64,000 bases of DNA from Marinobacter salinexigens (GTDB taxonomy: Bacteria; Pseudomonadota; Gammaproteobacteria; Pseudomonadales; Oleiphilaceae), in assembly GCF_008370345.1 (NCBI RefSeq), contig NZ_VTUU01000007.1:1-64000 (forward strand). Direction: 5' to 3'. Below, one piece after another: positions 51,745 to 60,328 of the stretch. The translations under genes and the position numbers were made by a program. The notes beneath the pieces were generated by a model. It did not search any database, was not told the origin of the DNA, and worked only from the letters and a program-made list of their open reading frames with translations. Position 1 is the first letter of the stretch; each line of letters starts with the position of its first letter.

Positions 51745-53333
51745 TGTCGCAAATCTGCACACTCTCAGGCCTCCTGGCGGATCGCGCCCAGCGGGCAGGT
51801 GATGCCTGTGCCGTGATCGAAAACGGGCAGCGTGTCAGTTACAAAGAGTTGAACGTGCTGGCTGACCTTGCAGCGTCGTGGTTGGCCAGCCGCGGAATCG
51901 GGGCGGGAGACCGTGTGGCTGTATGGATGGTGAATCGGGTGGAGTGGCTGGCCCTGCTGTTTGGTGCCTGTCGCCTTGGTGCAGCTGTGGTCGCGGTGAA
52001 CACCCGATACCGGTCCGCAGAACTCCAGCACATTCTTTCTGGCTCTGGGGCGAAAATGCTGGTGCTCCAGTCACGATTTCGCAAGATCGACTTTCTGGCG
52101 TTGCTGGCAGAAGTAGATGCGGAAACCGTCCCGGCACTTGAAACCATTGTGGTTGCTGATGCAGGTGATATCCCTGCAAACCTGCTCGGCAAACCTGTGA
52201 TCCCCATGCAGTGGCCCGATACGGTGTCTGCAGCGGTTGTGTCTGCGGCAAAACCAGACGAGCTGGCCATGTTGTTCACCACATCCGGCACCACCAAGCT
52301 GCCGAAGTTGGTCATGCATTCCCAGAAAACCCTGAGTCTTCACGGTCAGAATGTTGCTGCCGCCTATGGGCTGGAGCAAGCCGGCGCGTCGGTTCTGGCC
52401 GCGCTTCCGTTTTGTGGTGTATTCGGACTGGTCCCGGTGTTGGCCGCCCTGTCGGCGGGCACAACGGTGGTCGTTATGGACGCCTTTGACGGAACGGAAG
52501 CGGTCAATCTTATTGAGCGTTATGGCGTCACCCACTGCTTCGGCAGTGATGAAATGTTTCATCGCATGCTGGAAGTCGATAGCGCCCCGGCGGCGTTTTC
52601 GTCGCTTCGCTGCTGCGGTTTCGCCTCATTCAATGCCAGCCCTGAACAGTTGGTGAAGGAAGCCGAGAGTCGGCAGCTGCCTCTGGTTGGGCTGTATGGT
52701 TCCAGTGAGGTCCAGGCACTGTTCTCTCTGCAATCCGCTGAGAAGGACCCCGGCTCACGGGTACTCGGAGGAGGTTACCCGACATCGCCTGCTGCGAGGG
52801 TCCGGATTCGCGATGTGGACAGTGGTGAACTTTGTGGCTTTGGCGAAAGCGGTGTTATCGAAATCGCCGCGCCAACGAACTTCCTGGGCTATTTGAATGC
52901 GCCCGAAGCCACGGCTGAGGCAGTGGATCAGGAAGGGTTCTTCAAAACCGGTGACATCGGTTACCTCCGCGAAGATGGAGGCTTTGTCTATCAGAGTCGC
53001 CAGGGCGATGCGATCCGTCTGGCGGGTTTCCTGGTCAATCCTGCGGAGATTGAAGATGTCATGTGTGAGCTTCCCGGAGTAGCTGAAGCTCAGGTCATTG
53101 GTGTTGACCTGGCCGGGGAGCCTGCCTGTGTCGCATTCGTCATCCCGGAGTCTGGTGTCTCTTTGTCGGAAGCGGGCATTCTGTCTCAGATGGAGAGTGA
53201 GGTCGCAAAATTCAAACTGCCCCGCCGTATCTGGCTGGTCGAGCGTTTCCCGGTTACCGAAAGTGCCAATGGCACCAAGGTCCAGCGGGTTCAACTTCGA
53301 AAGATGGCCGCTGAGCGGTTGGCGGAAAGCTGA
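51744..53333 (+). CDS. Acyl-CoA ligase (AMP-binding)
   Basis: 529 residues from ATG 51744, overlapping livF by one base. The P-loop reads TSGTTKLPKLV, a Lys-Leu variation on the usual TGxPKG. LYGSSEVQALF, KTGDIGYLREDGG and a C-terminal TESANGTKVQRVQL (lysine at the catalytic position) follow. It probably activates the acid imported by the adjacent ABC system. Substrate type (aliphatic or aromatic) is uncertain; CGFASFNASPEQL is unusual. Confidence 0.85.
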   Translation: MSQICTLSGLLADRAQRAGDACAVIENGQRVSYKELNVLADLAASWLASRGIGAGDRVAVWMVNRVEWLALLFGACRLGAAVVAVNTRYRSAELQHILSGSGAKMLVLQSRFRKIDFLALLAEVDAETVPALETIVVADAGDIPANLLGKPVIPMQWPDTVSAAVVSAAKPDELAMLFTTSGTTKLPKLVMHSQKTLSLHGQNVAAAYGLEQAGASVLAALPFCGVFGLVPVLAALSAGTTVVVMDAFDGTEAVNLIERYGVTHCFGSDEMFHRMLEVDSAPAAFSSLRCCGFASFNASPEQLVKEAESRQLPLVGLYGSSEVQALFSLQSAEKDPGSRVLGGGYPTSPAARVRIRDVDSGELCGFGESGVIEIAAPTNFLGYLNAPEATAEAVDQEGFFKTGDIGYLREDGGFVYQSRQGDAIRLAGFLVNPAEIEDVMCELPGVAEAQVIGVDLAGEPACVAFVIPESGVSLSEAGILSQMESEVAKFKLPRRIWLVERFPVTESANGTKVQRVQLRKMAAERLAES

Positions 53334-53374
53334 AGCAACGCGCTGTTATCAAACTGAGTCATTGAGGAACTGTT

Positions 53375-54577
53375 ATGCAAAAACGTCGCGCAGCTATTGT
53401 GGCTCCCGTCCGCACCGGTGTTGGAGCTTTTGGAAAAACTCTCCGCCCGGTTTCGGTGGAGGATCTGATTGGCACAGTTGTTAAAGAGACCGTTACTCGG
53501 TCCGGTATTGATCCGGAGGTCATAGAGGATGTGGTCGTTGCTCAGTCCTACGCCAACAGCGAAGTGCCCTGTGTCGGCCGGTGGGCTGCATTGCAGGCGG
53601 GGCTTCCGGAGCACGTGCCGGGCATGCAGCTGGATCGCCGCTGTGGTGGCGGACTTCAGGCCATCATTAACGGCGCCATGATGATCGAATCCGGTGCCTG
53701 TGATGTCGTGGTCGCTGGTGGTGTCGAGAGCATGAGTAATATTGAGTACTACTCGAATGATGTTCGCTGGGGCAAGCGGGCAGGCTCATTCACCATGCAC
53801 GATCGTCTTGACCGTGGCCGTGAACGTTCTCAGCCGGAGGATCGCTTCGGTTATATCTCCGGGATGATCGAAACCGCTGAGAATCTTGCCACTAAGTACA
53901 ACATCTCCCGTGAAGAAGCGGATGCCTATGCGGTCAGAAGTCATCAGCGCGCAGCTGCCGCCTGGGATGAGGGAAGGTTCAGTGAAGAAGTGGTAGAACT
54001 CAGCATTCCGCAACGCAAAGCTGATCCGCTCCTGTTTACCCGTGATGAGGGGATTCGTCCGGGGACCACCATGGATTCGCTCGCCAACCTTCGCCCGCTG
54101 ATGAAAGACGGAACGGTAACCGCGGGTAATGCCAGTCAGCAGAGTGACGCGGCAGCGGCCTGCCTTATCGTGGCAGAAGATCGTTTGGCGGACCTGAACC
54201 TTGAACCCATGGCCTTCCTGGCCGGATGGTCAGCGGCGGGTTGCCATCCGGGCATCATGGGAATCGGCCCGGTGCCAGCCGTCGAAAAGCTCTTCCGCAA
54301 GACCGGTCTGGGATTTGGCGATATGGGACTGGTTGAAGTGAACGAAGCCTTTGCCTGTCAGGTTCTGGCAGTGCTGAAAGAGTGGGGCTGGGATGACCAT
54401 GACATTCTGAATGTGAATGGCTCAGGCATCTCCCTGGGGCATCCCATCGGCGCGACGGGTGTTCGCATCATGACCAGCCTGCTGCACGAGATGAAACGTC
54501 GTGACTGTCGCTATGGCCTGGAAACCATGTGTGTGGGTGGCGGTCAGGGTGTGGCAGCCATTTTTGAGCGTGGCTGA
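53375..54577 (+). CDS. Acetyl-CoA acyltransferase (3-ketoacyl-CoA thiolase)
   Basis: 400 residues. Cys90 (LDRRCGGGLQAI), VNEAFACQ, GHPIGATGVRI and METMCVGGGQG-type C-terminal Cys (ETMCVGGGQG) give the complete standard thiolase active site, unlike the SCPx-type thiolase at 5580. It cleaves 3-ketoacyl-CoA with CoA to release acetyl-CoA. It belongs to the ABC/ligase operon; no dehydrogenase gene is in that operon, so the middle steps must be supplied elsewhere. TTGAGGAACTGTT precedes the ATG. Confidence 0.9.
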   Translation: MQKRRAAIVAPVRTGVGAFGKTLRPVSVEDLIGTVVKETVTRSGIDPEVIEDVVVAQSYANSEVPCVGRWAALQAGLPEHVPGMQLDRRCGGGLQAIINGAMMIESGACDVVVAGGVESMSNIEYYSNDVRWGKRAGSFTMHDRLDRGRERSQPEDRFGYISGMIETAENLATKYNISREEADAYAVRSHQRAAAAWDEGRFSEEVVELSIPQRKADPLLFTRDEGIRPGTTMDSLANLRPLMKDGTVTAGNASQQSDAAAACLIVAEDRLADLNLEPMAFLAGWSAAGCHPGIMGIGPVPAVEKLFRKTGLGFGDMGLVEVNEAFACQVLAVLKEWGWDDHDILNVNGSGISLGHPIGATGVRIMTSLLHEMKRRDCRYGLETMCVGGGQGVAAIFERG

Positions 54578-54610
54578 TGTTTCAATGGTACCGGGCTCCA
54601 GGAGACTAAT

Positions 54611-55066
54611 ATGGACCATAGCCTTTATTTTGAAGACCTGAAGCAGGGCGAAGTGTTTGAGAGTACGGGGCGTACTGTCACCGAGTCGGATATGACCTTC
54701 TTCTCGATGCTTTCGGGAGACTGGAATCCCATTCACTGCGATCAGTCATATGCCAGCAAGACCCGATTCGGCGAGCGGCTGGTTCATGGTGCCTACGGCA
54801 TTGCCATTGCAACCGGCATGATGCACACCCTGGGCATCTTTGATAAGTCAGCGGTTGCCATGATGTCTCTGAGTGAATGGAAGTTCGTCAAGCCGATACT
54901 GGTTGGTATGACGCTCAGGCTTCGACTGACCATCCTTGATTTTGAGGAGGGGACAAGTGCACGGGTTGGCCGCGTTAACCGACGCCTTGAGCTGGTCAAT
55001 GAGCACGACGAAGTGGTTCAGGATGGCGTTTCGGATATGCTGATTCTGAAGCGTTCCGGTCTTTAG
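54611..55066 (+). CDS. MaoC-like (R)-specific enoyl-CoA hydratase
   Basis: 151-residue single hot-dog protein. SGDWNPIHCD carries the Asp and His of the hydratase-2 motif, and GERLVHGAYG follows. It should hydrate a 2-enoyl-CoA, or act as a dehydratase. Last gene of the ABC/ligase/thiolase operon, converging on the LysR gene. GGAGACTAAT precedes the ATG. Confidence 0.87.
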   Translation: MDHSLYFEDLKQGEVFESTGRTVTESDMTFFSMLSGDWNPIHCDQSYASKTRFGERLVHGAYGIAIATGMMHTLGIFDKSAVAMMSLSEWKFVKPILVGMTLRLRLTILDFEEGTSARVGRVNRRLELVNEHDEVVQDGVSDMLILKRSGL

Positions 55067-55109
55067 GCTACCCGCTGACAGGTAGCCTCAGGGTATCTCC
55101 CGGAGCTGG

Positions 55110-55994
55110 TCAGGAACGGATCTCCTCTACCAGCTCCTTGCCACACCTGGGAAGAGCATCGAACTCTCTGACGATCAGGCTACGTTCGCGCTCTGCCCAG
55201 GTGTCTTCAAGATCAATGGATGCAATGTCCATGAACTCTTCATACCGGTGTGCGATGGAACGAGGCAGGATACCGATCCCGACGCCCCGGCTGACCATCC
55301 GGCATGCGGATTCGAAGCCAAAGACCTGGATACGCATCTGCAACGCAACGCCTGCTTCACTGGCCTGATCTTTCAGGAAGTTGAACAGAGTGCTGCCTTC
55401 CCGTAATCCGATGTGGGGGTAGCTGAGGGTTTCCTTGAACGAAATGCTCTTACGCTCTGCCAGTTCGTGGTCTTTTGACGTCACCAGTACCAGGCGGTCT
55501 ACGCTGAACGGAATGACCTCCAGCTTTTTATTCGGCTTCACCGGACCGGCAACCACACCGAGATCCGTTGAGCCGTCGATCACTCCACGAATGATATCGT
55601 GGGTGAGTCTTTCCTGAAGGTCGATGGTGACTCCGGGGCGACTGACCAGAAAGCGTGCCAGAACGTCTGGCATGAAGTCACTGACAGCGGTGGTATTGGC
55701 AAAAATCCGCAAGTGGCCGGATTCGCCCTCCGCATACTGGGAAAACTCATCCTTTATGTATTCCACCTGGCGCATGATGGCGCGGGCATGGGTGAGAAGG
55801 TCATGCCCGGCAGGGGTTAACTCCACGCCCTGGCTGTCCCGGTAAAACAGCCGGCTACCCAGCTGTCCCTCAAGAGATTTGATTCGCATGCTGGCCGCCG
55901 CGGTGGACAGGTTGGCACGGCGTGCGCCGCCAGTGAGGCTGCTGGCCTCTGCTACATGAATAAACAGACGGAGATCAGGGATGTCAAAGTGCAT
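55110..55994 (-). CDS. itcR: LysR-family regulator, probable itaconate-operon activator
   Basis: 294 residues: winged helix-turn-helix at about 1-60 (RLFIHVAEASSLTGGARRANLSTAAASMRIKSLE is split by helices; the key part is SLTGGARRANLSTAAAS), then the effector domain. It is divergent from ich, as ItcR is in Pseudomonas aeruginosa, where itaconate is the inducer. The name rests on this gene order; orthology is not tested. The 166-bp gap to ich holds the shared promoter. Confidence 0.8.
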   Translation of the reverse strand: MHFDIPDLRLFIHVAEASSLTGGARRANLSTAAASMRIKSLEGQLGSRLFYRDSQGVELTPAGHDLLTHARAIMRQVEYIKDEFSQYAEGESGHLRIFANTTAVSDFMPDVLARFLVSRPGVTIDLQERLTHDIIRGVIDGSTDLGVVAGPVKPNKKLEVIPFSVDRLVLVTSKDHELAERKSISFKETLSYPHIGLREGSTLFNFLKDQASEAGVALQMRIQVFGFESACRMVSRGVGIGILPRSIAHRYEEFMDIASIDLEDTWAERERSLIVREFDALPRCGKELVEEIRS

Positions 55995-56160
55995 GGTTCA
56001 GATAGTCAGCAGGCTAACAATGGGATGATCAGTCTAAACCACCGGGGTGTTCATGGAAACCAAACGCACCCTTGTGGAAAAACAAATTCTCTCTTTCATC
56101 GTATACCGGCATTCTAATGAAAATCCAAAACTCAGAATAAAGATTGATAGAGGATGCGAA

Positions 56161-56994
56161 ATGGCTAGCTCCCCCGAAGACTGGATTGGCAAGCAGGAAT
56201 CCTGCGTGGACAGGATTGATCCTTCCCATGCCGGCCGTATTGCAGCCATGTTGGACAGACCTTTCCCCCAGGCTGGGGATGAGCTTTCAGCGCTTTGGCA
56301 CTGGGCGTTTTTCCAGATTCCGGTTCCTCCGCAGGGGACCGGCCCGGATGGCCATATTGCACCGGGAGGATTTCTTCCAAAATCAGAGGGCAACACGCGG
56401 ATGTGGGCCGGGGGCCGGGTTAATTTCCATCGTCCTCTTACCATTGGTGACTCTGCACAGAGGCAATCCAGAATCAAGGCGGTGAATGAAAAGACCGGCC
56501 GCTCCGGTAAGTTGTTGTTCGTTACTGTCGAGCATGAGTATCGCCAGAATGGCGAACTATGCCTGAGTGAAGAGCAGGATATCGTCTACAAGGCCCCGGC
56601 AAAGCCCCGCCTGTCGCTGGACAAGCCAGTTGAGGATGCACAATGGAGTCAGCCGGTAGAACCGTCTCCGCTGTTGTTGTTCCGCTATTCCGCGGTGACC
56701 TTCAATGGTCATCGGATTCACTATGATCACCCCTATACCACTGAGGTAGAGGGGTATCCGGATCTGGTCGTGCATGGCCCTCTGATCGCTACATTAATGG
56801 TGCAGGCGTTTGTTGATGCCAACCCGGGGTTAAAACCGGTCCGCCTGTCATACCGTGGTTTACGTCCGTTGACTGTCAATAAATCCTTCAGGGTGGAAGG
56901 ACGGATTGATGGCGATGGCCAGGCAAAACTCTGGGCTGCCAATGACGATGGCCCGGCCCATGAAGCAGAACTCGTGTTTGAGGAGAAACAATAA
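56161..56994 (+). CDS. ich: Itaconyl-/mesaconyl-C4-CoA hydratase-like (HTD2/FAS1-like dehydratase)
   Basis: 277 residues from ATG 56161 (AGAGGATGCGAA upstream); the in-frame start at 56047 adds unrelated sequence within the promoter. FNGHRIHYD (181-189) and LVVHGPLIATLM are the conserved motifs of the two-hot-dog dehydratase group that includes itaconyl-CoA hydratase and mesaconyl-C4-CoA hydratase. Both reactions yield citramalyl-CoA, the substrate of the lyase encoded at 59419. Which C5-CoA is the natural substrate cannot be told from sequence. Confidence 0.85.
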   Translation: MASSPEDWIGKQESCVDRIDPSHAGRIAAMLDRPFPQAGDELSALWHWAFFQIPVPPQGTGPDGHIAPGGFLPKSEGNTRMWAGGRVNFHRPLTIGDSAQRQSRIKAVNEKTGRSGKLLFVTVEHEYRQNGELCLSEEQDIVYKAPAKPRLSLDKPVEDAQWSQPVEPSPLLLFRYSAVTFNGHRIHYDHPYTTEVEGYPDLVVHGPLIATLMVQAFVDANPGLKPVRLSYRGLRPLTVNKSFRVEGRIDGDGQAKLWAANDDGPAHEAELVFEEKQ

Positions 56995-56995
56995 A

Positions 56996-58159
56996 ATGAC
57001 CAGTCCATCCCATGATAAGTATGACGATATCCGGGAAGGTGTTCGTGGCCTTTGTGCGGAATTTGATGCGGCCTACTGGCGCAGTGTGGATGAGCGCAAG
57101 GCATTCCCTGAAGAATTCGTGGATGCGATGACCCGCGCCGGCTGGCTGTCGGCCATGATTCCTGAGGAATACGGTGGTTCTGGTCTGGGTGTTTCGGAAG
57201 CATCGGTGATTCTGGAAGAGGTGAACCGTGCCGGCGGCAACTCCGGAACCGTGCATGGCCAGATGTACAACATGTTTACCTTGTTGCGTAACGGCAGTGA
57301 GGAGCAGAAGCAGAAGTATCTGCCGAGAATTGCCGCGGGTGAGCTGCGTTTGCAGTCCATGGGTGTTACCGAACCGACAACCGGTACCGACACCACCAAG
57401 ATCAAGACCACGGCAGTACGTCAGGGCGACAAATATGTGGTGAATGGACAGAAGGTCTGGATCTCCCGTATCCAGCATTCTGATCTGATGATCCTGCTGG
57501 CCCGGACGACACCGCTGGCTGAGGTCAAACGCAAATCCGAAGGTATGTCGATCTTCATCGTCGATCTGCATGAAGCCATCGGTAACGGCCTGACCGTTCA
57601 GCCTATTGCCAACATGGTGAACCATGAAACCAACGAACTGTTCTTCGACAACCTTGAGATCCCGGCTGAAAACCTGATCGGCGAGGAAGGCAAAGGCTTC
57701 CGCTACATCCTTGATGGCCTGAATGCCGAGCGTACTCTGATCGCGGCTGAATGCATTGGCGATGGTCGCTGGTTTATCGACAAGGCCCGTAAATACGCGA
57801 CTGATCGCGAAGTTTTTGGCCGCCCTATCGGCAAGAACCAGGGGATTCAGTTCCCGATTGCCAAGGCCCACATCAATGTGGAAGCGGCGGATCTGATGCG
57901 CTGGAAAGCCTGTGAGGAATACGACAGCGGTCGTAATTCCGGTGCCAGTGCCAATATGGCCAAGTATCTGGCGGCGGAGTCTTCCTGGGAAGCAGCCAAC
58001 GTCTGCTTGCAGACCCACGGTGGGTTCGGATTCGCCAATGAGTATGACGTCGAGCGGAAATTCCGGGAAACCCGCCTGTATCAGGTCGCACCCATCTCAA
58101 CCAACCTGATCCTGTCCTACGTGGCTGAGCACCTGTTGGAACTGCCACGGTCGTTCTGA
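56996..58159 (+). CDS. Acyl-CoA dehydrogenase of the itaconate-type operon
   Basis: 387 residues from ATG 56996, one base after the ich stop. GVTEPTTGTDTTKIKT is a variant of the TEPxAGSD signature. The C-terminal MCAD-type Glu is replaced by Gln (LYQVAPIST), while a Glu in LNAERTLIAAE lies at the isovaleryl-type position. A related ACAD gene lies in the P. aeruginosa itaconate locus at the same place. Its role is unknown; oxidation of methylsuccinyl-CoA or another C5 dicarboxylyl-CoA would feed the same pathway. Confidence 0.86.
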   Translation: MTSPSHDKYDDIREGVRGLCAEFDAAYWRSVDERKAFPEEFVDAMTRAGWLSAMIPEEYGGSGLGVSEASVILEEVNRAGGNSGTVHGQMYNMFTLLRNGSEEQKQKYLPRIAAGELRLQSMGVTEPTTGTDTTKIKTTAVRQGDKYVVNGQKVWISRIQHSDLMILLARTTPLAEVKRKSEGMSIFIVDLHEAIGNGLTVQPIANMVNHETNELFFDNLEIPAENLIGEEGKGFRYILDGLNAERTLIAAECIGDGRWFIDKARKYATDREVFGRPIGKNQGIQFPIAKAHINVEAADLMRWKACEEYDSGRNSGASANMAKYLAAESSWEAANVCLQTHGGFGFANEYDVERKFRETRLYQVAPISTNLILSYVAEHLLELPRSF

Positions 58160-58184
58160 CAGGCCTAACTGCTGGTGAGTGTTT

Positions 58185-59384
58185 GTGACTGCCTCAAATA
58201 ACATCCCCCTTCCATTGGAAGGGGTGACCATTGTGTCTCTGGAGCAGGCGATTGCGGCCCCTTTGTGTACCCGCCATCTGGCTGAGCAGGGGGCCCGCGT
58301 GATCAAGGTCGAGCGCCCCGGAAATGGAGATTTTGCCCGGGCCTATGACGACCGTGTTCACGGGTTGTCGTCCCACTTTGTGTGGGTTAACCGGTCGAAG
58401 GAAAGCCTGACCCTGAACCTGAAGTCCGAGGCCGGGCAGGGCGTCCTGCATCGTCTGCTGGCGGAAGCTGATGTCTTTGTGCAGAACCTGGCTCCTGGTG
58501 CCTGCGAGCGTATGGGGGTGTCCTATGCGCAGCTGCATGAGCAATACCCGAAGCTGATTGTCTGCGACATCTCGGGCTACGGCCAGGGTGGACCCTACGA
58601 GCAGAAGAAGGCCTACGACCTGATGATCCAGAGCGAGAGTGGATTTCTTTCGGTTACCGGCAGCCCTGAATCGGATGGTATGGCCAAGGCGGGCTGTTCC
58701 GTTGCGGACATTGCGGCGGGTATGTATGCGCAGAATGCCATTCTGTCTGCTTTGTTGCTTCGGGGCCGAACCGGCGAAGGCAGTCACATTGACGTCTCGA
58801 TGCTGGAAAGCCTGGTGGAGTGGATGGGGTACCCGATGTACTACAGCTTCGAAGGGGCGACCCCACCGCCAAGAGCAGGAGCGGCACACTCGACAATATA
58901 CCCCTATGGTCCGTTCCCGGTCGGCGACGGGCGTACGGTCATGCTCGGTTTGCAGAACGAACGTGAGTGGCGTGCTTTCTGTGAACAGGTGCTTGAGTGT
59001 CCAGACCTGACGGACGACATACGCTTTGCCAGTAACCCGTTGCGTTCGAACAACCGGGGTGAACTGAAAGCCCTGATCGAACGGGTATTTGCAGGAATGA
59101 CTCTGGAGGATGTTTCGCGCCGGCTGGATAACGCAGGTATTGCCAATGCCTCGGTCAATACCATGGATCAGGTCTGGCAACATCCTCAACTGTCTGCGCG
59201 TGAGCGATGGCTGAGTGTGAAAACCCAGGCGGGCGTGGTCCCAGCCCTGAAAAGTCCGGGGCTCTGGTTTCCAGAAGCGGTATCTGAAGTTCCCGCGGTG
59301 GGGCAACACAGCGGTGCCATTCTGGCGGAACTGGGTTACTGCCGCGAAGGCATTGAACAATTGAAAAACGACGGCGTCATATGA
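58185..59384 (+). CDS. ict: Succinyl-CoA:itaconate/mesaconate CoA transferase-like (family III)
   Basis: 399 residues from the GTG at 58185 with GGTGAG 5 nt upstream; the GTG at 58179 is an alternative. VSLEQAIAAPLCTRHLAEQGA, VWVNRSKESLTLNLK and Asp175 in SVADIAAGMYA fit the itaconate/mesaconate CoA-transferase group. It should form itaconyl-CoA (or mesaconyl-CoA) from the free acid using succinyl-CoA. Gene order ich-ACAD-ict-ccl supports the call. It differs clearly from the Mct-like transferase at 10520. Confidence 0.84.
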   Translation: MTASNNIPLPLEGVTIVSLEQAIAAPLCTRHLAEQGARVIKVERPGNGDFARAYDDRVHGLSSHFVWVNRSKESLTLNLKSEAGQGVLHRLLAEADVFVQNLAPGACERMGVSYAQLHEQYPKLIVCDISGYGQGGPYEQKKAYDLMIQSESGFLSVTGSPESDGMAKAGCSVADIAAGMYAQNAILSALLLRGRTGEGSHIDVSMLESLVEWMGYPMYYSFEGATPPPRAGAAHSTIYPYGPFPVGDGRTVMLGLQNEREWRAFCEQVLECPDLTDDIRFASNPLRSNNRGELKALIERVFAGMTLEDVSRRLDNAGIANASVNTMDQVWQHPQLSARERWLSVKTQAGVVPALKSPGLWFPEAVSEVPAVGQHSGAILAELGYCREGIEQLKNDGVI

Positions 59385-59418
59385 TCGCCGCCGGTACCTA
59401 TAAAAACAGGAAAGTGTC

Positions 59419-60234
59419 ATGACAGGCAGCCAACTGAAAACCTTGTTATTTGTGCCCGCGTCCAGACCAGAACGTATTGCCAAAGCACTGGCCAGTGGGG
59501 CTGGTGCGGTCATTGTTGATCTGGAGGATGCCGTGCCTGCAGACGCCAAGGACTCTGCCAGAGACGCACTGGACAGCTTTCTGTCGGATCATCAGGGAGC
59601 GCCTATTTACGTTCGTATAAACGGTCGGGGCACTGAAGAGTTTGAGGCTGACCTCGCGGTTTGCCGGCGCCATGGGAAAGTAGCCGGTATTGTCTTGCCG
59701 AAAGCGGAGTCTGCCAGCGACATCCAGTTGGTCGCTGCGACCGGGAAGTCTGTCATTCCCCTTATCGAGTCTGCCGCAGGCCTGGTGGCATTGAATGACA
59801 TCGCCGCGAGTGAGGGTGTGGAACGGCTGAGCTACGGTGGCCTGGACTTGTCCGAGAATCTCGGCATCGAAAGCAACACGGAAGGCGCAGAAACCATTCT
59901 GGACCAATGTCGCTACCAGCTATTGGTGAGCTCCCGCGCGGCCAACCTGCAGGCCCCTGTCGAAACGGTTTTCCCGGTGTTTGATGACGAAAAAGCCGTT
60001 CATGCACGGGCCCGGCGTGCCCGTAATATGGGATTCGGAGCCATGCTGTGTATCCATCCCAGGCAGGTCGAACCAGCGCAGTCAGGGTTTTCGCCGGAAC
60101 CTGAACAGGTGGAATGGGCGAAAAAGGTGGTGGCTGCTGCCGAGTCAAATGACGGGGCATTCAAAGTGGATGGCCAGATGGTGGACGCGCCGGTCATTGC
60201 CATGGCCAGAACCATTCTGGAAAGAGCCCAATAG
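59419..60234 (+). CDS. ccl: Citramalyl-CoA lyase-like (HpcH/HpaI, CitE family)
   Basis: 271 residues. LLFVPASRPERIAKA, VIVDLEDAVP (metal-binding Glu/Asp), LIESAAGL and LCIHPRQV are CitE-like lyase motifs. It should split citramalyl-CoA into acetyl-CoA and pyruvate with Mg2+. It completes the three-step set with ich and ict. Malyl-CoA or methylmalyl-CoA lyase activity is an alternative for this superfamily. ACAGGAAAGTGTC precedes the ATG. Confidence 0.86.
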   Translation: MTGSQLKTLLFVPASRPERIAKALASGAGAVIVDLEDAVPADAKDSARDALDSFLSDHQGAPIYVRINGRGTEEFEADLAVCRRHGKVAGIVLPKAESASDIQLVAATGKSVIPLIESAAGLVALNDIAASEGVERLSYGGLDLSENLGIESNTEGAETILDQCRYQLLVSSRAANLQAPVETVFPVFDDEKAVHARARRARNMGFGAMLCIHPRQVEPAQSGFSPEPEQVEWAKKVVAAAESNDGAFKVDGQMVDAPVIAMARTILERAQ

Positions 60235-60242
60235 GAAAATAT

Positions 60243-60274
60243 GGGTTTCCGTTAGCTCAAGCCATACGGAACCC
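60243..60274. repeat. Hairpin at the end of the itaconate-type operon
   Basis: GGGTTTCCGT (60243-60252) pairs with ACGGAACCC (60266-60274) with one bulged T. It lies 9 bp past the ccl stop and before the next ligase gene. No U-run follows directly, so termination is uncertain. Confidence 0.45.
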
Positions 60275-60328
60275 CGGGATTTATCGCACATTTCCAATAA
60301 TAAGTTGGCGTCGAGCCGGGAGCGAGAA

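Noticed and set aside
58194..59549. 451-residue minus-strand open frame
   Set aside because: Antisense to the ict-like gene and spans its boundary with ccl; no recognisable protein features.
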